This document shows positions 16,116 to 23,225 of a stretch of 35,339 nt of DNA, piece after piece (position 1 is the stretch's first letter; every line of letters begins with the position of its first letter). The translations under genes and the position numbers were made by a program. The stretch is taken from NCBI GenBank assembly GCA_013297655.1, contig JAAFHV010000073.1:1-35339 (forward strand). Reading direction: 5' to 3'. The DNA is from Myxococcales bacterium. GTDB taxonomy: Bacteria > Myxococcota_A > Polyangia > Polyangiales > Polyangiaceae. The notes beneath the pieces are model-generated. The model searched no databases and was not told the DNA's origin. It worked only from the letters and a program-made list of their open reading frames with translations.

Positions 16116-17198
16116 ATGGCTGCCGTCTCACCGAGCAACTCGTTTTCGATTTCCCTGACGGACCCCGTGTTTCACCCGCCCAAGGGCGAGCGTGGCGCGG
16201 CGGAGCGGTTCTTCCTCAAGTTCATCGAGGACGAGCGCGACCTCCCCTTCGTGTGGCTCTCGCTCCAGATCGCGTTCATCGTGATCCCGAGCGCGGTCGC
16301 GGTCGCGTTCGCGCCGATCGGCTGGTGGACGTGGACCTTGGTCGCCCCCGCGTACTGGGCGCTCATCTACCTCGGGTACACCGATCGCTTCATCTTGATG
16401 ATGCACAACGTGAGTCATCGCCCGTTCTTCAAGAAGCCACTCAAGGGCCTCGTCGCGTACGTGCCTTGGCTGCTCGGGCCCTTCTTCGGCGAGACGCCGG
16501 AGGGTTACTACTCGCACCACGTCGGCATGCACCACGCGGAGAACAACCTCCCGACCGACCTCTCGTCGACGATGGGCTACCAGCGCGACAGCTTCCTCGG
16601 CTGGCTCGTCTACTTTTTCCGCTTTTTCTTCCTCATTCTCATCGAGCTTCCGATTTATCTGTCGAAGAAGAAGCGCGGGAAGATGGGCGTGAAGGCCCTC
16701 GTCGGCGAGACGTTCTACTGGTCGTGCTTCGCGCTCGCGGCGTGGAAGAGCTGGCAGGGCGCGGTCATCGTGTTCGGCGTCCCGTACGTCGTCACCCGCG
16801 TGCTCATGATGGCGGGCAACTGGGGCCAGCACGCGTTCATCGACGCGAGCCAACCCGGCAACAGCTACGTGAACAGCATCACGTGCATCAACTCCCGCTA
16901 CAACCGTCGCGCGTTCAACGACGGCTACCACATCGGTCATCACGTGAAGGCGAACCGCCACTGGACCGAGATGCCGGAGGACTTCGAGCGCAACATTCCG
17001 CGCTACGCGAAGGAAGGCTCCATCGTCTTCCAGGGCGTCGATTTCTTCATGGTGTGGCTCTACTTGATGCTCGGTCGCTACGACTGGCTCGCGAACGCCT
17101 ACGTAGAGCTCGACGGCAAGGGTCGCTCGAAGGAAGAGATCATCGCGCTCCTCAAAGAACGCACGAAGCGCATCCCTGTCGAAGCGTCGGCCGGCTGA
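16116..17198 (+). CDS. Membrane-bound fatty acid desaturase family protein
   Basis: A 360-residue integral membrane protein with about five hydrophobic segments. The three histidine boxes of the membrane desaturase/hydroxylase superfamily are clear: HNVSH (97-101), HHVGMHH (134-140) and GYHIGHH (271-276), with an extra GQHAF His239. These bind two iron ions for O2-dependent desaturation or hydroxylation of acyl chains. The N-terminal polar part precedes the first membrane segment at about residue 45, and the C-terminus is cytoplasmic and charged. The ATG at 16116 is preferred over the in-frame GTG at 16077. Substrate (acyl-CoA, phospholipid or other) and regiospecificity are not evident. No electron-donor gene is adjacent. 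Confidence 0.88.
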   Translation: MAAVSPSNSFSISLTDPVFHPPKGERGAAERFFLKFIEDERDLPFVWLSLQIAFIVIPSAVAVAFAPIGWWTWTLVAPAYWALIYLGYTDRFILMMHNVSHRPFFKKPLKGLVAYVPWLLGPFFGETPEGYYSHHVGMHHAENNLPTDLSSTMGYQRDSFLGWLVYFFRFFFLILIELPIYLSKKKRGKMGVKALVGETFYWSCFALAAWKSWQGAVIVFGVPYVVTRVLMMAGNWGQHAFIDASQPGNSYVNSITCINSRYNRRAFNDGYHIGHHVKANRHWTEMPEDFERNIPRYAKEGSIVFQGVDFFMVWLYLMLGRYDWLANAYVELDGKGRSKEEIIALLKERTKRIPVEASAG

Positions 17199-17227
17199 CC
17201 GCGTCCTACGCTCGCCTTTGTACGTCG

Positions 17228-17261
17228 ATCGCCCCGTTCCCCCAAAAGGGCGCGGGGCGAT
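17228..17261 (+). terminator. Probable terminator hairpin after the desaturase gene
   Basis: A 9-bp perfect inverted repeat (17228-17236 and 17253-17261) lies about 30 bp after the desaturase stop, in the 316-bp gap 17199-17514. The loop holds an inner CCC/GGG pair. There is no strong T-run after it, so termination strength is uncertain. Confidence 0.4.
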
Positions 17262-17439
17262 GCCGTTTGACGGCCGGTTCGACCCGGAGTATGGGGACAT
17301 TGGTCGGGAAAGGTTGTTGGGCGTTCGAGCCCCGATCTTTCGCGAGGCTCGCAACCCCCCGAACCGCAGGTTCTGGGCGACACGAGACACGCCGTCGTGG
17401 AATCCGGCACGAGTGCTCGGGACGACGAAGCCGACCGAA

Positions 17440-17459
17440 GCGCCCCTCGAGAGGGGCGC
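17440..17459. other. Strong hairpin upstream of the HARE-HTH gene
   Basis: An 8-bp GC-rich perfect stem (17440-17447 and 17452-17459) with a four-base CGAG loop lies 55 bp before the HARE-HTH start. It probably sits in the 5' untranslated region or near the promoter. The sequence alone does not say whether it is a leader hairpin, a terminator for upstream reading or a binding site. Confidence 0.35.
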
Positions 17460-17514
17460 ATGACGATCGAAGCGCGCACATATTCCGCGCGAATCACGAG
17501 GACGAACAGAACCC

Positions 17515-19113
17515 ATGACGTTCACCGAAGCCGCGGCCGAGGTCTTGCGCATCGCCGGCAAGCCACTCCACTACAAGGAAATTACCGAGCTCGCCGTCGA
17601 GAAGAACCTGCTCTCCCACGTGGGGAAGAGCCCCGAGGTCACGATGGGAGCCCGCCTCGCCGCGCTGCTCAAGAAGGAAGACAAGTCGAACCCCATCGTC
17701 CGCATCAAGCCGGGCGTCTTCGCTCTCCGCGACTGGAACGAGAAGAAGAAGGGCAAGAAGGGCGCTCGTGAGGACGAGGCCGAGGCCACCGACGCGAACG
17801 ACGACGCCTCCGAGGTGAACGCGCTCGAGGTCGAAGCCGCCACCCGCATCGCGGCCGAGGCCAAGCACGACGACGACGAGGACGCGCCCCCGGTGGTCGT
17901 CTCCGGCGAAGACCAGCTCCGCCGCAACCTCGCCGCCAGCGGCGCCGAGCTCTTCGACGACGAGGACGACGACGATCAACCGATCCTCGCCGCGCCTCCC
18001 AGCAGCAACGCGGCCCTCCCCGCCGACGGCTCGGCCGACGGTGGTCGCCGTCGTCGTCGTCGTCGCCGCCGTGGCCGTGGCGGACGTGAGGGTGACGTCG
18101 CGGGAGAGCCCGTGGTCGCCGATCGCGCCGACCGCCCGGATCGTCCGGAGCGCGGAGCCGAGCGCCCGGAGAGCCCCGGCTTCACCGTCGAGGGCGACGA
18201 CACCGCGCCGACGCGCGATCCGCTCGCTCCTGCTCCGCGTCCGCAAATCCGCGAGCGTCACCAGATCATGGCCGGCGGCGCGCCGACCGGGATCGACGCT
18301 CCTCCCCCCGGCGAGTCGGAAGATCTCGCCGGTCGCGAGCTCGCCGACGCGGCGCTCGTCATTCTCGGTGGCTTCGATCGCGGCCAAGGCCCCGTCTCGC
18401 AGCGCACCCTGACCGACGCGCTCCTTCGCCGTGGCCGCCTTGGTGGCGATCCGCAGCTCGCGCAGTCGCAGCTCATGGCCTCGCTCCGCGCCGACAACCT
18501 GCGTCGCCAGGCGCAGGGCCAGCGCACGCGGTTCCGCTTCGCGCAGGGCTATCGCGTCGCGCTCACCGATTGGAGCATGAGCCCCGATCTCGTTCGCCTC
18601 GAGCAAGAAGCAATGGCCGCCGTGGAGCGCTTCCGTGAGGCTTCCCGCCGCACCATGCTCCGCAAGCTCCAGGAGCTGCCCGGCCACGCGTTCGTGGAGC
18701 TCGTGCTGCTCGGCCTCGAGCGCGCCGGCATGACGAACGTGCGCACGGTACGTCGCGCGGGCTCCCCCGGCGGCGAGTCGCACTTCTCGGCCACCCACAA
18801 GAACGGCGCGGACGAGATCCGCACCGCCCTCGTCGTCCGCCGCGACGGCCGCGAGATCGGCCGCGAGCGCGTGAGCGACATCCGCGGCGCTCTGCACCAC
18901 TACGGCCCCGCGCAGGCGGGTTGGCTCCTCACCACCGGCCAAGTGCTCTCCGGCGCGCGCGAAGAGGCCTCGGCCCCGAACGCCGCTCCGGTCGCGCTGT
19001 TCGACGGCATGAGCCTCGCGCGCCTCCTCGAGGAGAGCGACGTCGGCGTGGTGCGCACGCGCCTCGTCACGGCGATCCCGGATCTCGAGCTCTTCGAGAC
19101 CCTCCGCGGCTGA
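17515..19113 (+). CDS. HARE-HTH protein with polyarginine linker and Mrr-like C-terminal domain
   Basis: A 532-residue protein. Residues 1-73 form a HARE-HTH winged helix (FTEAAAEVLRIAGKPLHYKEIT, ending RIKPGVFAL). An acidic region (about 84-155) and a basic run of nine arginines (178-186) follow, then a disordered Pro/Arg/Asp-rich stretch to about 270. Residues 275-355 look like a second winged helix. Residues about 388-525 resemble the Mrr-type restriction endonuclease fold (HAFVELVLLGLERAGMTNVRTVRR, later GWLLTTGQVLSGAREEA, ALFDGMSLARLLEE). The usual (E/Q)xK catalytic motif is not kept: the equivalent strand reads ALVVRRDG, so nuclease activity is doubtful. HARE-HTH domains are known in RNA polymerase delta and in restriction and chromatin proteins. 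Likely a DNA-binding regulator or nuclease-derived factor. Confidence 0.75.
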   Translation: MTFTEAAAEVLRIAGKPLHYKEITELAVEKNLLSHVGKSPEVTMGARLAALLKKEDKSNPIVRIKPGVFALRDWNEKKKGKKGAREDEAEATDANDDASEVNALEVEAATRIAAEAKHDDDEDAPPVVVSGEDQLRRNLAASGAELFDDEDDDDQPILAAPPSSNAALPADGSADGGRRRRRRRRRGRGGREGDVAGEPVVADRADRPDRPERGAERPESPGFTVEGDDTAPTRDPLAPAPRPQIRERHQIMAGGAPTGIDAPPPGESEDLAGRELADAALVILGGFDRGQGPVSQRTLTDALLRRGRLGGDPQLAQSQLMASLRADNLRRQAQGQRTRFRFAQGYRVALTDWSMSPDLVRLEQEAMAAVERFREASRRTMLRKLQELPGHAFVELVLLGLERAGMTNVRTVRRAGSPGGESHFSATHKNGADEIRTALVVRRDGREIGRERVSDIRGALHHYGPAQAGWLLTTGQVLSGAREEASAPNAAPVALFDGMSLARLLEESDVGVVRTRLVTAIPDLELFETLRG

Positions 19114-19162
19114 GACCGAACGCGGGCGTTTCTTAGCCCTCGGCGATCTTCGTCAACCTTCT

Positions 19163-19199
19163 ACGCGCGTCGCTCGAGCCTCGGCTCGTCGGCGCGCGT
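19163..19199. terminator. Long hairpin after the HARE-HTH gene
   Basis: Nearly perfect inverted repeat: outer 7-bp arms 19163-19169 and 19193-19199, inner CGAGCC/GGCTCG arms around a TC loop, with only a small bulge between. A second perfect 7-bp hairpin follows (19209-19215 with 19221-19227). They lie 50 to 110 bp after the stop at 19113 and are good candidates for terminating the HARE-HTH transcript. Only short T-runs follow, so this is tentative. Confidence 0.45.
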
Positions 19200-19252
19200 C
19201 GTCGTTTCCGCGCGGTCGAGCCGCGCGACGACGCTCGGGTGCAAGGGCCTGA

Positions 19253-19414
19253 ATTCATGAATGATTCTCCCCTGTCACTGGCGGCCAGCCGCTCGGTGGA
19301 CGGGCACGCGGACGACGGCTCGGCTTGCTGCGTCAGCAAACGCCCCGAGACGTGCCCGCGAGCACCTGGAAGCACCCCGATAGGCGGTTTCGGGTGCTCC
19401 GCGAGCACCTGGAA
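19253..19414. promoter_or_regulatory. Palindromes and short direct repeats upstream of a lipoprotein gene
   Basis: The 420-bp gap 19114-19533 has no convincing gene. Besides the hairpins at its start it holds a 10-bp perfect palindrome (19253-19262, ATTCATGAAT), a repeat TTGCTG-cgt-CAGCAA (19325-19339) and GGTGCTC-cgc-GAGCACC (19393-19409). A 14-base direct repeat occurs at 19358-19371 and 19401-19414, and a looser third copy around 19422-19437 shares the CACYTGGAA core. Such clustering suggests binding sites for a regulator of the lipoprotein gene at 19534, but which factor is unknown. Confidence 0.35.
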
Positions 19415-19533
19415 CACCCCGCAACACTTGGAACACCGCCGACAGCGGTCTCGACGGGTCCGGTCGCACGAGCGACACACGGAATCGCGGCGGCGTTGAG
19501 GTCGTTCGAGATGCCGTGCATTCTCGCGCCGCC

Positions 19534-21000
19534 ATGAAGCTCCGAAGGTACGCCGCGCTCGCCCTCTGCCTTCTGCCTACGGTCGGCTGTTCGAGCTGCT
19601 CGAAGGACGAGAAAACCCCCGCCAACGACGGAGGCGCGACGACCACGACCGAGGCCGGGCCCAGCGGCTCCACCACGGCGCCGGACGCCGCGGCCGCGCG
19701 CGCCGCGTTCTGCCGGGTGAAGGTGCCCACGTTCGTCGTGGACCGTGGCGTGCGCGCCGAGACGGGAGTCACCCTCGCGGCATGGTCTCGTACGGTCGCC
19801 GTGCAGACCGATGCGGGGAGCCTCGCCGTCGGCGACGGAGGCGCGACGTCCCCGAGCCCAGACGCTGCGGCCGACACCTCGGGCGGCGCCGACGCTGCCG
19901 ACGCAAGCGCCGCCGCGTCGGAGACCGGGCCGCGGATCGCGCTCGGGTACGCCAAGGGGCACGGGAAACCTTTCGTCGCCGAGCTCGGCGAGGACGGCGC
20001 CGCGCGCATCGTACCCGTCCCCTCGACCCTTACGCTGCTCGAGGAAAAACCGGCCGAGGGCACCCGCCGCGTGGTGCAACGGGTCGTCCCGCTTTCTCCC
20101 ACTGCCGCTGGCGCGGAGGCCGCGGTCGACTACGTCGAGACGGGCCGCGACAAGACCCGGCGAGTGCACTGCGGGCCCGCGAGCGGCGGTCCGTTCGTGT
20201 CCACCAGCGGCGCGAGCCTCGTCGCCGGCGCCGCCGACGCGACGAGCGAGACCATCGAGTGCCGCACGATCCGCGGCCCGAGCGGACCTACCGCCCTCGA
20301 GAGCACCCTCACCGTCGACGGCACCCGCATGCTCGCCGAGCTGCTCGTCGGCAAGACGAAGATCGCCGCCCGCGAGACGCCGATGAAACCGAGCGACAAG
20401 GCAAACGAGCGCTACGCGTTCACCCTCCTCGGTCACGCGAATCGAGGCGGGTTTTCCGCGGCGACGGCGCGCTTCAACGGCAACGTGGTGGTCGTCACGA
20501 GCGCCGACGGCACCGACACGGTCGCGCAGTTTTGGCTCGGGACGGCTACCAACGCACCTTCCCCTACCTTCTCGGCGAGCGGCCTCGTGGTGGCGACGAC
20601 CCTCAACGGAAAACCCGAGGTCTACGTCTCGACCGCAGAGCCGACGAAGAAAAACGCCGCGAAGCTCGACGCCGTCTCCAAGCCCGAGCCGCGACCGATG
20701 GACGACGGCCCCGAGGGCGTGACCGAGCGCGGCGCTCCGTTCGTCGAGGGCGACGCGGGCGTGCTCGTGCTCGTGGATACCGTGGGCGGAAAGAAGGTCG
20801 CGCGCGTTCACCCGCTCGGCGCGCCGAGCCCGAGCTCGCCGCTCCCGTACGTCTTCGCGCCCGCCGAAGGCAGCCTCGTCGAGGCGAAGGTGATCCGCAC
20901 CGGGACCGGGCAAGGCGATCTCGTGCTCGCGACCGTCACGCTCGATCCGAAGCGCGGCGGGGTGCTCGAGGCGACCGTGCTCACCTGCGGCACCAAGTAA
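19534..21000 (+). CDS. Lipoprotein of unknown function
   Basis: A 488-residue protein with a lipoprotein signal: KLRRY n-region, a hydrophobic core and TVGC with Cys19 as the probable lipidated residue. The next 110 residues are rich in Ala, Asp, Gly, Ser and Thr and look disordered, apart from one cysteine-containing stretch (AFCRVKVPTFVVDRG). The remainder is beta-rich with repeated patterns such as GYAKGHGKPFVAEL and FWLGTATNAPSPTF, compatible with a beta-propeller or beta-sandwich. No catalytic motif is recognised. The ATG at 19534 gives a proper signal peptide and is preferred to an in-frame ATG/GTG upstream. It begins a run of four exported proteins on the plus strand. Confidence 0.72.
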   Translation: MKLRRYAALALCLLPTVGCSSCSKDEKTPANDGGATTTTEAGPSGSTTAPDAAAARAAFCRVKVPTFVVDRGVRAETGVTLAAWSRTVAVQTDAGSLAVGDGGATSPSPDAAADTSGGADAADASAAASETGPRIALGYAKGHGKPFVAELGEDGAARIVPVPSTLTLLEEKPAEGTRRVVQRVVPLSPTAAGAEAAVDYVETGRDKTRRVHCGPASGGPFVSTSGASLVAGAADATSETIECRTIRGPSGPTALESTLTVDGTRMLAELLVGKTKIAARETPMKPSDKANERYAFTLLGHANRGGFSAATARFNGNVVVVTSADGTDTVAQFWLGTATNAPSPTFSASGLVVATTLNGKPEVYVSTAEPTKKNAAKLDAVSKPEPRPMDDGPEGVTERGAPFVEGDAGVLVLVDTVGGKKVARVHPLGAPSPSSPLPYVFAPAEGSLVEAKVIRTGTGQGDLVLATVTLDPKRGGVLEATVLTCGTK

Positions 21001-21102
21001 CGCCTCCCTCGCGCGGCCGCACGAGGCGCTCCACGCGACGCCCGGGATTTGCCAAAGAATCGAGGGATTGCGCGGGACTCGGAGGAGGCTAGTCTGACGC
21101 GC

Positions 21103-23205
21103 ATGTCCGTTCGGCCCGCGCCTCGCTCTTCCCGGCGCCTCTTCGGGGGCCTCGCCGCCCTCCTCGCGGCGGGCGCGCTGTCGTACGCGTGTCTGCCAGG
21201 TGGCAAGGGCTTCGAGCCCGGTGACGTCGCGGACGGCGGTGGCCTCTCGCTCGGCGATGGAAGCCCGATCGGCCCGCGCAGCGACGTCGATCTCGGAGAT
21301 CCTTTTGCCCTCGATGGGCTCTTGCCGTCTCACGGTCCGTTCAGCGGAAAGACACGCGCGCTCGTCTCCGGGCGTGGGTTCGTCCCCGATATGCGCGTGT
21401 TCGTCGGCGGCGTCGAGGTCCCGAAAGACGCGCTCTTCGCCACCAGCGCGACCCGCCTCGCGATCGAGGTTCCTCCAGGAAAACCCGGCCCCGCGGAGGT
21501 GCGCGTTCGCAACGTGAAGACCGCAGAGGAGCGCGTGCTCACCGAGGGCTTCTTCTACGACGCGTTCGTCATTCGCCCCGACACCGGCGCCACGAGCGGC
21601 GGCACTCGCGTCGCGCTCGAAGGCAATGGCACCACCTTCGCCGCCGGGACCACCGTCGCGATCGGCGGAAAACCCTGCGCCGACGTCGCCGTCGCGGACG
21701 CAACCCACCTCACGTGCACCACCCCGGAGAACACCGCCGGCGCAAAAGACGTGGTCGTCACGAGCGGCGTGGACCGCGTGCAAGCACGCGACGCTTTCAC
21801 CTACAACGACTCGGTCGACGGCTACCGCGGCGGTCTCTCGGGAGGCGTGCTCGCGGGGCGGATCAAGGTCCTCGCGTTCGACTCGTACACGGGCAAAGCC
21901 CTCGTCGGCGGCACGGTGGTGCTCGGGAGCGACCTCGCCACCGCGAAGACGGCGAAGGTCTCCGTGAGCGGCGCGGTCGAGGTCTCCGATCCGTCGCTCA
22001 CCGGCAAGGTCACCGTCTCGGTCGCCGCCAAGTGCCACCAGCCCATGACCTTCGTCGACGTCCCGGTCGACACCGTCACGGTCTACCTCGATCCCGTGCT
22101 CGATCTTTCGTGCATCGAAGGCGATCCCCCTTCGGTCGGCGGCGGAGGCGGGCGCTTCGGCGGGATCATCGAGGGCCAGATCGTGTTCCCCGGCGGGGTC
22201 GAGTTCCGTCGCGCGGGCTGGTCTGGGGTGCCCGCCCCCACGCGCCCCACCGAGCGCATGGCCGCGTACGTGTTCTTCTCGCAGGGCTCGCCCGGCGAGC
22301 GGTTCGTCCTCCCGGACGCCGCGGTCGCGATCACCCCCGATTCTCCCGGCGACGCGGGTTACCTGTACTCGGTCGTCGGCGCGCCGGGAAATCACACGCT
22401 CTACGCCGTCGCCGGACTCGAGGACCGCACGGAGTCTCCGCCGCGGTTCGTCCCCTACGTGCTCGGCGTCGTGCGCGGCGTGGGCCTCGGCGCGAAGCAG
22501 CGCGTCGTCGGCACCGACATCTTCATGAACGTCGTCGCCGATCACGCGCTCACCATCGCGGCGGCGCCCCCTGGCCCCAGCGGCCGCGGCCCCGATAGGC
22601 TCGTCACGCAGGTCGCGATGAGCCTCGGCACCGGCTTCGCCACGCTGCCCCTCGGCGAACGCATCACGCCGCTCCCCCTCTCCGGCCCGATCCCGTTCGT
22701 CGGCCTCCCGTCGCTCGATAGCGCGGTGGCGACCGAGAGCTACGTCGTGTCAGCGCGCGCCGTCTCCGGCCCCAAAGAGACGGTCCCGGTGAGCGTGGTC
22801 TCGCGAGTGCGCACCACGTCGACCAACACGCCGCTCGCGCTCGGCGGCTTCTTGCCGGTGCCGAAGATGGCGGAGCCCTCGGTCGGCGCGTGGGATGGCA
22901 AACGTGTCCGCTTCTCGCTCTCCCCGGAGGTCACCACCGCCGATCTCGTGAAGCTCACCGTCTCGTCGGGCAACGGGCTCGTCTCGTGGACCATCGTCGC
23001 GCCAGGCTCCGTGCGCGACGCGGCGGTCCCCGACTTGTCCGCGCTGCCGGGTCCCGATCCGCTCGGCCTCACGCGCGGTCCCATCAACTCGACCCTCTCG
23101 CTCGCGCGGATCGAGGGCTTCGACTACGCCCGGCTCCGCTTCGGGCACCTCGCGTCGGGCTCGTGGTCGGCGTACGCGATCGACGCGCTCGGCGGCGCTT
23201 TCTGA
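21103..23205 (+). CDS. Lipoprotein with two IPT/TIG domains
   Basis: A 700-residue protein. The signal peptide has an Arg-rich start (RPAPRSSRR) and ends ALSYAC with lipidated Cys30. Residues about 70-150 and 155-238 each fit an IPT/TIG immunoglobulin-like domain (GPFSGKTRALVSGRGFVPDMRVFVGG; GATSGGTRVALEGNGTTFAAGTTVAIGG). Residues about 245-345 look like a carboxypeptidase-regulatory-like beta-sandwich (GRIKVLAFDSYTGKALVGGTVVLGS). The rest is beta-rich with no known domain. IPT/TIG domains mediate surface binding or adhesion. GGAGGAGG sits 14 bases before the ATG, rather far but the best site available. It is followed after 20 bp by the IgGFc-binding lipoprotein gene, so the two are probably co-transcribed. 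Confidence 0.82.
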   Translation: MSVRPAPRSSRRLFGGLAALLAAGALSYACLPGGKGFEPGDVADGGGLSLGDGSPIGPRSDVDLGDPFALDGLLPSHGPFSGKTRALVSGRGFVPDMRVFVGGVEVPKDALFATSATRLAIEVPPGKPGPAEVRVRNVKTAEERVLTEGFFYDAFVIRPDTGATSGGTRVALEGNGTTFAAGTTVAIGGKPCADVAVADATHLTCTTPENTAGAKDVVVTSGVDRVQARDAFTYNDSVDGYRGGLSGGVLAGRIKVLAFDSYTGKALVGGTVVLGSDLATAKTAKVSVSGAVEVSDPSLTGKVTVSVAAKCHQPMTFVDVPVDTVTVYLDPVLDLSCIEGDPPSVGGGGGRFGGIIEGQIVFPGGVEFRRAGWSGVPAPTRPTERMAAYVFFSQGSPGERFVLPDAAVAITPDSPGDAGYLYSVVGAPGNHTLYAVAGLEDRTESPPRFVPYVLGVVRGVGLGAKQRVVGTDIFMNVVADHALTIAAAPPGPSGRGPDRLVTQVAMSLGTGFATLPLGERITPLPLSGPIPFVGLPSLDSAVATESYVVSARAVSGPKETVPVSVVSRVRTTSTNTPLALGGFLPVPKMAEPSVGAWDGKRVRFSLSPEVTTADLVKLTVSSGNGLVSWTIVAPGSVRDAAVPDLSALPGPDPLGLTRGPINSTLSLARIEGFDYARLRFGHLASGSWSAYAIDALGGAF

Positions 23206-23212
23206 AGGCACA

Positions 23213-23218
23213 AGAGGT
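23213..23218 (+). promoter_or_regulatory. Ribosome-binding site supporting a CTG start at 23226
   Basis: AGAGGT lies between the stop of the upstream gene (23205) and the CTG at 23226, at a spacing of seven bases. The alternative TTG at 23244 has no purine-rich site before it. It therefore favours CTG as initiator. Confidence 0.45.
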
Positions 23219-23225
23219 CAAAATC

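Noticed and set aside
19239-19499. Small plus-strand open frame in the intergenic region
   Set aside because: No start signal, repeat-rich content and no conserved pattern.
21001-21028. Inverted repeat CGCCTC/GAGGCG after the lipoprotein stop as terminator
   Set aside because: Only six pairs around a 16-base loop and no T-run; too weak to call.
19333-22545. Minus-strand open frame of more than 1000 codons
   Set aside because: Covers the lipoprotein genes in antisense; Arg/His/Asp-rich, low-complexity look, no domain.
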